Shown here piece by piece: positions 1 through 10,905 of a DNA stretch of 64,000 bases (the first letter of the stretch is position 1; each line of letters starts with the position of its first letter). The position numbers and the translations under genes were made by a program. Origin of the DNA: Saccharina japonica (lineage: Eukaryota; Sar; Phaeophyceae; Laminariales; Laminariaceae); assembly GCA_008828725.1 (NCBI GenBank), contig MEHQ01001626.1, positions 144,250 through 208,249 of the forward strand, written 5' to 3'. Under the pieces are notes generated by a model. That model made no database searches, was not told the DNA's origin, and saw nothing but the letters and a program-made list of their open reading frames with translations.

Positions 1-192
1 CGTCATATGCGGATCACCTTACCGGGGGGGGCGGAGTGGGGCAGGAAAGTGGAGTGGTAGGTAATTGGGTCTATGGGGCGCGTGAATCGTGCATACCAGC
101 ACATCATACACACTTTAGAGCTGTCTATTGGCAGATATCTCCTAAATAATAAGGTTCTGCCGTGCATCTGTTCTACGTCCGTCGGCACTCAC

Positions 193-226
193 ACCGTCCT
201 AAAACGGGGTGTAGCGCATGCGCAAC
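193..226 (-). CDS. Possible short cap-like exon (start of a further block)
   Basis: A 34-bp candidate exon between a pyrimidine-rich CAG acceptor and a GTGAGT donor. It starts with two codon bases and ends with two, which fits the exon at 415-516 upstream and matches the phase pattern of the 58-bp cap exons. It reads CACATPRFRT, loosely like the RCTPGSTD end of the block 1 cap exon. It is very short, so chance is a real alternative. Confidence 0.35.
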
Positions 227-414
227 CTGCGCAAAATTAGAAATAATAGATTGGGCGTATCCGTACCAAACGTAAATGTGCGCCTATGGTCTAGATCAAA
301 ACAGCGCTACCGTCGAACCTGTGCAGCGTCTACATATTGTCGGCAACGACAAGAAGTACTACCTACGGCGCAGAAATATCTTCGAACGATTAGAGCATTG
401 CTTCGTCTACTCAC

Positions 415-516
415 CGCAAGCACCCGCGTCGATTTCGTTGGGGTCTTCGCAGACACTCCTCAACGGGCAGCATACTTCCCCGTTTACAGTGTCGCAGTCG
501 TTGTCGTCCGTACAAG
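415..516 (-). CDS. Cys-rich linker exon
   Basis: A 102-bp exon with a CAG acceptor and GTGAG donor, reading CTDDNDCDTVNGEVCC then PLRSVCEDPNEIDAGAC: six cysteines in 33 residues. It begins with two codon bases and ends with one, so it joins in frame to the 84-bp Cys-rich exon at 2047-2130. I see no counterpart between blocks 2 and 1 or 3 and 2. It is probably a small disulfide-bonded extracellular domain; family not recognised. Confidence 0.6.
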
Positions 517-2046
517 CTGTACAAACCCAGCGATAGACGTTGACAACGACGGAGTTCGCGTGCACAGTTGAGATCGCAGGCAGATTAACCGCGCCTATCA
601 GACGAGGAGAGTAGTACGTTTCCAAATAACTTCTGAATAGCAAGGCGTTCGTGGGCGTCTACTATAGATACTTTACTCAACAGTTCAGATATACGCTTAG
701 ACGGACGTATATCTGAATGAAGTACCCGAGGGATGCCTACTACAGAAGGGACGCCACTGCAACTGTGATACGACATATAGCGTGCCAGGCGTATCATTCA
801 TGTACCATTCCATTTGAATAAAACAATCAAAAGTATCCAATGTACGAAGACTGTCGACCCCACCAACAAACATGCCATAGTATTTAGCGAAGTTAACTTT
901 GGACATTGGCCGGAGAAATATGTGCCAAGACAGTGCTATTAAAGGGTGCTCGGCATACATTAACAAATAAATTACTCTCTTACGTGCTTGGATACACGCC
1001 ATGCCTTCGATGGTTGTCAACATTGTCCGCCAAACACGAAAAAAAATGATCGTATTTCGTGCGCTCTTGGGTGTATTACTGCATTCGGCTTGTTGACGCA
1101 ACAGGGTTGCATAACCTCATGTTACATGAGCTTCGTTGGGCGATGTCGGCTATATTGGAGCCGTAGCAGCCGCAGAGTGGCTAAAAGGTGTGGCGGGTGA
1201 AGACGTGTTGTGTGCAGGGGGGGGTGGCTTGTGACTAGGAATATGCGAAGATGGTCGCCCCACATGTTGTCAGCGAACACCAGCTTTTCAACGTCAACCT
1301 TCAGTTCTACTTCTTACTATGGAGGTGTAGCAGCAGGGGAACCCAAGGTTCGTCTCTTCTACATCACGCGGTTTGGTTTGGCCTAGAATACATACGCGAG
1401 CCTCCACTTCGAGCGTATATGCACGAGGATAGATCGTGACGAAATGGAGAAAACCCAATGACATGGGCGTACGTGCTACAGCTGCAACAACAATGAGGGC
1501 ACTAGGCGCGGCGATAAAATGGGGACATGCAGGTTGTAGCGTCCCAAACAGTTGGCAAACGCTTTACATACTCGTATATACGTCCTTGAGCCCAAGCGTT
1601 TATTCACGAGCCTCACATGTTGAAACTAAATGGTGTCACATTGATTTCGAGGATTAAGTACACCACGACCGGTGCAATTAGATGACTACACGTGAAACAT
1701 ATGTCTTAATTACTAACGCGTGAAGGTGCACAGCAGCTGAATAGTACGTTGGTTGTGTACTATAGGTTGGTTTCATACCAGGTTTGGTCGACGTTCAGCA
1801 GAAGAACGCCATGCTTCCTTCCGTGCCCTAGATATTGTGTGGGTGACGGGGTATGCATGCGTGATTTTACTGTCTATACCAACGAGCCTACAAGCCGAAT
1901 CGGACTGTCTGAGCAAGCATGGTGCTGTGAGGTAAAGCCCCTTGATGCGCATCGAAGCATTGAACGTTCGTTTTGGTGTTACTGGGTGCTGCACATTAAC
2001 GACAGTAGCGACGTGTTTCGTTGATTGGCGCGAAACCCTCTCTTAC
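517..2046. other. Non-coding stretch left of block 1 Cys-rich exon
   Basis: About 1.5 kb between two Cys-rich exons, presumed intron. Several ORFs of 60-134 codons exist, but none has LRR or Cys-rich character or a conserved counterpart. Nothing else recognised. Confidence 0.4.
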
Positions 2047-2130
2047 CAGGAACGCAGGTGAAGCCCACCGCCCCCGCAACACACACTTCCACGTCAGCGT
2101 CGCACGTCACCGCGCCGGCAGGGGTACATT
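2047..2130 (-). CDS. Block 1 Cys-rich exon (84 bp)
   Basis: Reads CTPAGAVTCDADVEVC then VAGAVGFTC, with four cysteines. Splice sites are a CAG acceptor and a GTAAGA donor. The leading two bases join the single base of the 47-bp exon to give a Glu codon, as in all three blocks. Same length and Cys spacing as 15431-15514 and 40771-40854. Confidence 0.8.
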
Positions 2131-2517
2131 CTGTTCGGCAGACATAATGCACGAGTGTTGCATAAACCAGACGATGTTATTGGTAATCATTTTGTTTCTG
2201 AACAGTTTCTCGTGGCTGCTACCCCACATCGGGGGACAAATCCAATCCAGCCGTACATGAAACTGATCGAGTCACGCCAAACAACGTCATGGTGCACCTA
2301 GGTAGTATTGATATGCTGATGTATTCCCCTACATTCCCGACTCGATATCCAAGCCCGGTTGGCCATGTATACCACCAGTATGCGAACGTCTTGCGTTCAT
2401 GACGACACACTGTTTGAATGACTGTTTGACACGAACTGGAATACATGACCGTTGTCTCCGTCATTGTCTGCGGACGACCGAAGTCTAAATCATATCAAGG
2501 GCCCCGCAGACACTTAC

Positions 2518-2564
2518 CGCACAGGTCAGCGGTGTCAGGCAGCGCTCCAGAAAACGGCGAGTTC
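2518..2564 (-). CDS. Block 1 linker exon (47 bp)
   Basis: Reads NSPFSGALPDTADLC, close to the same exon of blocks 2 and 3. CAG acceptor, GTAAGT donor, one leading and one trailing codon base. Conservation in three copies, in both length and residues, supports it despite its size. Confidence 0.75.
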
Positions 2565-3022
2565 CTGCAATTCCGTTATGCATGAAACGGGTGGTGCGTT
2601 TGAAAGAGACAAACTCGGTTTCGCAATATGTCATAGATATTTTGGCCCTTGTTCAAGCCGCATGTGTGTCTCGATCCACACGTCCAGTGCTAGCCCGCGC
2701 CAACTCTGGAGGATTCTTCACCCACTCTTGAGTGTTTTGACACGTGACAGCATTCACACGACAGTATGTTTGCGCTTGTCCCTCTTACGCTAAAAGAAGC
2801 AGAACACATGCAACGGACAGTATGTGGGCTCCACAGACATCTCACTTCATGAAGTCTATATCTCAAACGACAAACCCTGCGATGATGGGAATACATTCCC
2901 GATCGTGCCCGCATGTACCGAATACAACCAGTTTCATGATTAATGGGAAACACCGCTATATCGTGAGGGAATGACTCACGCACGCCTGCCAAAACAACGA
3001 AACCCTTTCACAGGCAACTTAC

Positions 3023-3064
3023 ACGGTGGGAACGCACTGCAGGCCCGCATTGCCAGTAAGATCC
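3023..3064 (-). CDS. Block 1 LRR C-terminal cap exon (42 bp)
   Basis: Reads DLTGNAGLQCVPTV. It continues the last LRR with a final L-x-x-N-like strand and supplies a Cys, as LRR C-terminal caps do. CAG acceptor, GTAAGT donor. Same length as in the other two blocks. Confidence 0.78.
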
Positions 3065-3247
3065 CTGAGTGAGAACAAAAACGGTTCGATTACGCAGCGA
3101 AGGTGGCTATAATTAGTTGCGATGGAGTTGTTATGGTCACACATATACACAACACACGTTACGGCGAACAGTATACATAAGCAAGGTATCACCCCTTACG
3201 GGTTGTGATCGCATGGCGAGTCCGGAATAAGGTGCAGAAGCACTTAC

Positions 3248-3328
3248 AGTGTCTCCAGTGACGATCCAGATCCGAGTTCCTCAAATATGCCGGCAGGAAG
3301 CGTCGTCAAGGCATTGTCTTGAAGGAAC
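3248..3328 (-). CDS. Block 1 last LRR exon (81 bp)
   Basis: Reads FLQDNALTTLPAGIFEEL then GSGSSLETL. It is three codons longer than the other LRR exons because of a GSG-type insertion before the last leucines. The insertion is shared with blocks 2 and 3. Confidence 0.85.
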
Positions 3329-4098
3329 CTGGCGAGGTAATCCCCGAAACGTGTAGTGGTAAACGAATATTGACAAATTTAAACGCGTCATGTCTACAGG
3401 GGTTTTTTCGCATGGTTGAATTGTTGTTGGAACTTGAAAAACTTTCCGGCCACGTGCGTGCCTCCGCGGGACGGGTTGTTTTCCAGCCACAGTCGCGCCA
3501 CCGGGGAATAAACTTTTGGGATTATACGGCGCTGTACGCGGTCTTTGGCAGTCTAAACAGCAGGAATGTGTTTGCACCGAATACGATACGTGATAGGTTT
3601 GATTTGTAACTGTTTGGTGACGATATGCTTTGTGTCTGGAACAGTGTGTACGGCACTTTCGACATACCAGGGAGTACTCTGTGATCACGCTGCTCTGGCG
3701 TGATACGGCGATTAGATAGAAGAGCCTGCCGTTGCCTACAGTAGTGTTCACTCGAAAATAAAAAATATGCCTTCCCCGGGAGAAACACTACTTGGATCGG
3801 ACGGACGGATCTTTGCTTTCCCTGGGCCCGTTGCATAACCCGGAGGCACCAATCATATTTTACTCCGCATTCCAAACGTTTAACAAAAATACGGGGGGGA
3901 GGAAAACTCTCTGTTTGCTGGGGACCCAAGAAAGACGGCTTAGGAATGAGGTGACAGCAGCCACTAGCCGAGACAAACCAACACGATGGATGATAGATTT
4001 CCCAGCAAGGATATGTTGTAGAGTCAGCCAGAGCGACGTGTCAAAACCTAGACGATCCTCCGGTGCGAGAAGAACATAGTTCCTACCAGCTCACTCAC

Positions 4099-4170
4099 AA
4101 GACTTTGAGAGAGGCCAAATCTTTGAAAGCTCCAGCCTCGATGGTTTCGATGCCGTTGTCCTGCAGGTCC
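4099..4170 (-). CDS. Block 1 LRR exon
   Basis: 72-bp LRR exon reading DLQDNGIETIEAGAFKDL, then ASLKVL. It matches the penultimate LRR of blocks 2 and 3, especially FKDLASL. GTGAGT donor, CAG acceptor, phase 2 on both sides. Confidence 0.85.
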
Positions 4171-5810
4171 CTGTTTCCATCATTGCAATCCGCAAACAGA
4201 GCGACGTACATCAACGTACACCTCATGATGATATACTTAGCCTGAGGGAGAGGCTTGCGCTACGTGAACGTCACCCACACCCTCCGCCCCCCCTCGGCAG
4301 CGTCAGGCAGGCCCTTTTTACAAACGCCTCCCTTTCAAACGAAACCAACAACAAAACCATTGTCATCAAACGTAGCAGCGCCTAAAGCAACCGGCACATC
4401 AATCCTTCATGTGCGCAGCCGGTGATAACTACACATAGAAAAATGTATATTCCACACGAATCTTAACGAAAAGTAACATCTGATGATGGAACTGGCTTAT
4501 ACAGTGGTCAACGCATTTACGCTTAGCAACCTGATGAAGCGCATAGAGTCAACGCAGTGCAGGCTTAAAACCGGAGCTTTATAAGGGAGATAATTCCCTG
4601 ACCTCGAATGCACATACTCGTTGGATATAGTATGGAGAACATTACGTAGTAGGAGTTATGCTGAGACGTTACAAAAGGGTAGTACCTGGTACGTCTTAGA
4701 CGCACCGTTAATGTACCAGATGTAATCAAAACAGGAGCAAACAATCAAAGTGTTGCAGAAAGAGCAGCGGTGGTACTCTTGTAAACGAACAATGTGTATA
4801 ATATTGCAAGGACTGTGGATGTATTTACGTGAATATCGTGCACCTCTTCTGTCCAAATGGTGTAGTCCAAACGACGTAGCTCATGTCATTCATTGATTAA
4901 TTTCATACACCCCTACTTCATATGTATGTATATATGTAAAGAGATTTTATCACGACTTTAAGACGCTGTCGATCATTTTAGTTTCAGATGCGCCAAGACC
5001 CACTTGGCAATTGCGTTTTACTCTAACCGGGAACACCGCGCTGTTTAGGGTACCGTCCGTGACTCGGGGCTTCAGGTCGACAGAAATCTCACACGTGGCG
5101 TTGGACCGGCACACACGGGAGTTGCATATTATACCACATGGCGGGCAAGTGTAGGGTCGAAATTGCGCGTCCAATTCGACATAGTAGCTGCGTACGGTTG
5201 GAGAAATACCACGGTGGGGGTAGCGGCTAGGTTGCTGAGCTCGATATGTGAGGAGCTCAATAACCCACCCGGAGAATGAAATCAAAGAAGGTTGTTCACG
5301 CAATCGGATTCACGTTTATCCTGGAATAACATGCGAGCAAGGTATCACACTACCCGGTAGTTTCTCACTTCACAAGCGAACTACCGGCATGTTTTCGTCG
5401 TTTATCGTCGAATGAGTATCTTACTCTCCAAACGCTGCATCACGCCCCCGTGCAAGTTGCTCGGTTCTTTCCCATTAACCCTTGGCGGGAATATTGGTCG
5501 AACCTGTTAAACTTATACTTGACGGGAGTATTGGTCGAACTGCCGTGTTGCAGCTACATAAGTAGTCGTTCGTCGCACGTCGTGCAGCTTATCCGCATAT
5601 AGTGGTAGTTAAAAATGATTTAGGTACCTCTTACTCTACTATCACTGTCGTCACCTAGGTTGTTCCCTCGTGTTCGCCGTTTGTTGTGGACATTGCTACC
5701 GTGAGTACTGCTGTAGCAGCGCCTATACCCCGAACCCGAAGTACGCTGCCGATAGCGAGGCACTACGTCGGAACGTTGGAATAAATATGGACACCATAAA
5801 CTGCACTCAC
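4171..5810. other. Block 1 intron
   Basis: About 1.6 kb between LRR exons, partly alignable at its ends with the introns of blocks 2 and 3. AT-richer near 4900-4970. No exon or element recognised. Confidence 0.4.
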
Positions 5811-5882
5811 AAACTCTCAAGAACTCCCAAATTGTCGAAGATGCCTGCTTCTATCGTGCTCAACCCCATGTTGACGAGGCTC
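5811..5882 (-). CDS. Block 1 LRR exon, degenerate
   Basis: 72-bp LRR exon reading SLVNMGLSTIEAGIFDNL. The conserved Asn position of the LxxN strand holds Met. It corresponds to 17889-17960 in block 2. Splice sites and phase are normal. Confidence 0.8.
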
Positions 5883-6622
5883 CTGGAAAATCGCGTATAA
5901 GGAAAGAAGTAAAACGTTTAACGAACCAAGACTCGCGCAGGCAGATCGGTTCCATAGTTTCGACTTCAAAAAATTATATAATTAATAACCAAACCAGTGA
6001 GAGACCGTGACATACCGTATACAAACTCGCATCAATCGACCAACACTATTCCAATTACATTCAAAGTTGTACAGCAGTGGCAATGGTTGGGCAACAGTTC
6101 AGTCTCATCTGCGCGATGTACCAACAGAGTGCAGACAACGTGCTGAAACATACCGTCTACAATGTCACAACCCTTTCGCCCGACACGAGCAGCAGCGTGT
6201 ACTACGCAAAGGCTCCTGAACACCCAGGAGTACCAGCCACACAATAGTTGAAGTTGAGGTCGTACGGTAGTAGGAATTCATCCGCCGTCGAAATTAACCA
6301 TTGCAGCAAGCGTTGTGTAACCGAACCGTTGGTTACAACTATTGTAATGTTGGATTGCATTTTGAATAAATATCCCCCCGACGTAGGCTAGTTGTGCAGT
6401 GCTTCGTACGCCCGTCCTGCTGAACTTTCAATGGCGGTAATCTCATTGCCCTACGGTTCAAGACGTACATGATCACTGCTGTACCAGCAATAGGTTATGT
6501 ACCTGCACCTCATACGTTTCGTAGTTCGTTCGGACGAGCTCCTAGATCCAAACATATGACCGACCCGCCGCTGGGGCGGAGATGCAACGCGAATTCCTAA
6601 CGAGTTGCTCACTCTCACTCAC

Positions 6623-6694
6623 AGGCTTTGAAGAGACACCAAACCCTGAAAAGCGTCCACGTCGATGGTTCCGCTGTCGCTTTCTTGCAGGTGC
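6623..6694 (-). CDS. Block 1 LRR exon, degenerate
   Basis: 72-bp LRR exon reading HLQESDSGTIDVDAFQGL. The LxxN Asn is replaced by Ser. It resembles the DIGTIDVSAFQGL exons at 35798 and 25061 in block 2. Open, with normal splice sites. Confidence 0.8.
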
Positions 6695-7615
6695 CTGTTC
6701 CCAGCACTTCACAAGGCCGACGAGTTGACATACATCAAAACACATCGCATGCTGATAGTTTCGACCGGGGCGGGGGCAACCATTTTGTTCTATGTATACT
6801 CCCTTTTTTCAATTTTCCATAACACTACAACGTCAAAGTAGGGAAATAACCCTGAACTCAATAGCTTAAATTGCAAGAAATGCCAACGCCAACGCATTGT
6901 TGTCAAGAGGAGCGGCACCTCAAAACTCAAATTTTGCGAATTAAATTAAATTTAGCTACGTAGTTGCTGATGTTTGTGCGGTGGGGGTACGCCATTTCGC
7001 CCTACGTACCTACTTTCGATACCTTTACCCCGATAGCGTCAAATCCGGGAATTCGACCTGAAACAAAACGCCTCTTATTTATTGAATACAAACATTTTGG
7101 TGGTTTGACTACCGACAACGGAAGCAGAACCTCGATAGCCGACGCCCCCGTTTACACGACCTATAGCCAGTCAGTTATGCGTACACATTTGTGAAATATG
7201 ACAGTGGTATATTCCACTTACGAGTCCCCACGAGACGCCATATTGCTGGAACTCTCGGCCTTTACATCCAGGGTCGTCTTGCGGGATAGCGACCTAAATA
7301 ATTGAATGGGGGCAGCGCAGAAACAAGGGGCGTACGTAGCTTGTTTATCCAGTGAAAAATAAGAACGGGAATTAGAGGTTGGAAGTGTTTGGGCACGGTC
7401 TCACCCCTTATTAGCCAAATTCAAAAACACTAGGGTCGATGGGGAGACGCCGTTAACGAAATGTTTGTGCCACGTGTATTGTCGCCGTATTATCATACGA
7501 AGAACCGTAATGTTTTAACAGACATGTTGCACGTTAACCGCCCTAGCTCGGGGAATATAGGTTTCGTTACAAGTATACACACCTCGGACAGCTCATTAGC
7601 TAGCTCCTCTGTCGT

Positions 7616-8013
7616 GTATAGCTCAAAACTTCAAAACATGTGCAGATGAGCTACCGCCTATAGTTCAAGCCGGGAACACATGTGTAGCTCATGTAGCTCC
7701 TATAACTCTTTTTCAGCCAAATGAGCTGGCTCATGCAGCCCTTATAGCTCACCTTCGGAAAATATATGCAGATGCGCTATCCTCTATAGCCCAAGCTTTG
7801 AAAACATGTGCAGATGAGCTATCGCCTATAGCTCAAGCTTTGAAAATATGTGCAGATGAGCTACCGTCTACGAGTACTGCTCAAGCTTTTAAAACATGTG
7901 CAGATGAGCTACCGCCTACAGCTCAAGCCTTTAAAACATGTGCAGATGAGCTATCGCCTACAGCTCAAGCCTTCAAAACATCGCCTATAGCTCATGTACG
8001 CAGCTCATTGTAG
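7616..8013. repeat. 42-bp hairpin minisatellite, left cluster
   Basis: Tandem units of about 42 bp containing GCAGATGAGCTACCGCC and TATAGCTCAAG. The core TGAGCTA-ccgccta-TAGCTCA is an inverted repeat, so every unit can form a 7-bp stem. Most units keep the 14-codon periodicity (on the plus strand AQAFKTCADELPP). One unit is longer by 6 bp and the outer units are degenerate. It lies inside the long block 1 intron. Confidence 0.9.
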
Positions 8014-8454
8014 TTCTTTCCTGGCGAACATGCATGTAACACCCTCACTTTGTCCTACATTTACTCCACTTTAAATACAATCTTGTAATTTCCGAAAATG
8101 TTCAGCATTCCTTTTCTTAACTCAAGTTTTTTCGTCTTATACTAAAATCAAGTAAGTAATGTTGTTGTTTTTCATCCTGGTCAACTTTGGTTTCGATGTT
8201 ATGTTCGTACTTTCGTTTTAAAACTCACATTTATTCTGAAATCGATTAAATACAAGTATCGTGTTGGTCGAGAGATTTCCAGCCAAGACTTTATGTTATC
8301 AATAGCGATTTGGTCCGAAAATAAGAAATATTGTCTTGGTCAAGACGAGACTTTCACAACACCCCGAACGAGACTTATATCACACCCCGGGTATGTTCCA
8401 AAAGGTATCGGTTTTGAAAGTCCGCGCGCACGCGAGCTTTTATCCAAATTTGGT

Positions 8455-8900
8455 CATCTGTCGCCTATAGTTCAAGCTTTGAAAACATGTCCAGATGAGA
8501 TACCGCCTATAGCTCAAGCCTTCAAAACAAGTGCAGATGAGCTACCGCCTATAGCTTAAACCTCCAAAACATGTGCACATGAGCTACCGCCTATAGCTCA
8601 AGCTTTGAAAACATGCGCAGTTGAGTTACCGCCTATAGATCAAGCCTTGAAAACATGTGCAGATGAGCTATCCGCCTATAGCTCAAGCCGGGGACAACAT
8701 GCGTAGCTCATGTAGCTCCTATACCTCATTTTGGGCCAAATGACCTAGCTCAGGCAGATCATATAGCTCACTCTGGACATACGTGGTCAGATGAGCTACC
8801 GCCTATAGCTCAAGCGTTGAAAACATGTACAGATGAGCTATCGCCTATAGTTCAAGCGAAGTAAAACATGTGTAGCTCATGTAGCTCACGTGGTTCACCG
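8455..8900. repeat. 42-bp hairpin minisatellite, right cluster
   Basis: Second cluster of the same 42-bp unit, separated from the first by about 440 bp of unrelated AT-richer DNA. Five or more recognisable units, then a decayed tail with TGAGCTACC and TAGCTCAAG pieces. Probably one array split by an insertion, or two independent expansions. Confidence 0.88.
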
Positions 8901-10831
8901 GTGACCTACGGTGAGCTGATCTGTCCGGGGTGTGCAAGTATTCAATCATAATGGCCGCACTGAGTCAGTGGCACCGTGTGACGCATATTTATATCGTCGA
9001 CGCGAGTGACTACGTAGCTGTAGTTAGGTTGGATAGTCTAGACGGCCAATCTATGAGCTAGCGTAGGCTAAGAAGAGCGAGGGCTGCTGTAACATCATCA
9101 GTGGTCACCGATCCTTGACGTGTAGGTCGGAAAGAGGGCTCCCGAAGGTGCTGCACTGTGGTGTCGGCGCATCGTTTAACGCGGAATCGGCAACTGCACA
9201 CTACGCATTTTGTTCTGCGCGACATGCTTCACCGTAGGTGAATCACACGTGGTGGGGTTCTTTTCAATAAACAAATTTCAGTATCTTGAAGTACTTCACG
9301 CTGCGGGCTCAAATGTTTGAGACGGCATGTTTTGGTCTTGTCTACCTACGGGTTGTACGGTAAATGTGACCCGTTTCGTTTTGTTTTCGTACGCGTTACG
9401 CAAACACCTGCCTGTTGGGCTAACGTTCTGTGAACCATACGTCAGCAGGATAATTCCAGAGGGTGCACGACCGGTATTGTACGAAATGAATAATACCGCG
9501 CGCAAGTGTGCCATTCAATGTGTTCTAAACAGCTTGGGAGTAGTAAGGGAATAGTTCTTCATCTCGGCCCCAGCAAAACGATACGGAAAAATGCAAACAT
9601 TCAATATTTATCTACCGTAGTTTTCCTCATGCAGGCATCGCAAACGTTTGGGTCTAACGAACCGTACGCGGAGAGTGACGTCTCGCGAAAATTCAACAGC
9701 CATCCGTGGGTAAAATGGCCGAGTCGCGTCCGGACAACAATAAACCACAGGGCGAGCTGTTTTTACTGAGTGCATGACCGTAGAACGCGCACATCGACCC
9801 AAAAATTATGATAATCTCGCCATTGAGGACATTTCCCAATAATACAGATGCGTATACCAGGCCATCCCCTTTTTCACGTAATGATAATACTTACATATTA
9901 TATATAGCATTGATTGTTTAGGTCTAGCCGCGCTGGGTTCAACGGCACAATTCACTTCGTACAGGAATTAGGTTTACGGTTGGTCGGCACTTTGCACTAT
10001 CATGCCATCGCTCATGCGAAGCGCAGGCTTTGATGTCTTGATTAACTTGTATTTTTAATATTTAGAGAATATTGCATTTGTAGCATTTAGGGTTGGCGGC
10101 ATAGTAAATCCGAATCTCACTATCCCGTTATTGCTTAGAATCGACCGATTGTTTAAAGGATTTTGCCAACTGCCTGCCTGTGGCGTGCAGATGGTATAAT
10201 GCTTACCACACAACCATTTGCATTAACCACCTTTTGGTTTCTTCATATTGTCGATCATTGCATGTGGTTCAACGAATGTCGAATCGCTCGGTGCTATACA
10301 CGCAGAGCAGATATTAAAACATCAATTTTGTTGCGTTGTTGTTTTTTGTTCCCGTGATTAGATAGGTTACAAGAGTACATTGATACCTACCGGTATAATA
10401 TCTGATACCGCCGTTCGTAGTTTTCCCCGGTTGATAATGGGTATTGGCTCGATATTTTCGATTGGCTTTTGGGATATTCCCTGCCCTCCTCGTGTACACG
10501 ACCGAGCCACAGGTGCGGGTATACGCGAACCCAACTGTTGTTGATTAGTTAAGTCTTGCGCAAAGAAATAACGGGTGTGCCCGACCGGCAGCATCTATAC
10601 GACCGACCCACAGCTGTAGTTTTCGTGCAAGTCGCACAGAGCGGTACTATTCATGAGCTGTTGTGACGTCGACATGTTTTGCGTTCAGTTTAACACAGCA
10701 TAATTACGTACGAACAGCAAGCGCGGCAGTACGCCGGTTGTTTTGTAATACTTCGTTGTTGCCATGCGAAAGCGTTTTTGCACGTCGAAAGAACGGGAAT
10801 TGGTCCGAATATTATGTTCGTTATTTTGGTA

Positions 10832-10905
10832 CAACGAACGATCAGTGGTAGACCGCCTGATTCTGTAATCAAGGGCCGTGGTTCGATTCTCGCGATGGTG
10901 TGCTT
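10832..10905 (+). repeat. tRNA-derived sequence (SINE-like head), degenerate
   Basis: A TGGTAGACCG A-box-like stretch at 10846 and a perfect B box GTTCGATTC at 10881-10889, about 36 bp apart as in tRNA genes. The middle resembles a TGT-anticodon tRNA arm, but with an extra loop base. Acceptor and T stems do not pair. Read as a SINE head or tRNA pseudogene. Confidence 0.45.

Noticed and set aside
7616-8900. Regular repeats with spacing that at first looks like a CRISPR array
   Set aside because: The units are contiguous 42-bp tandem copies without unique spacers, in a eukaryotic intron context.
10832-10905. A tRNA-Thr gene
   Set aside because: The B box is perfect, but acceptor and T stems do not pair and the anticodon loop has an extra base.
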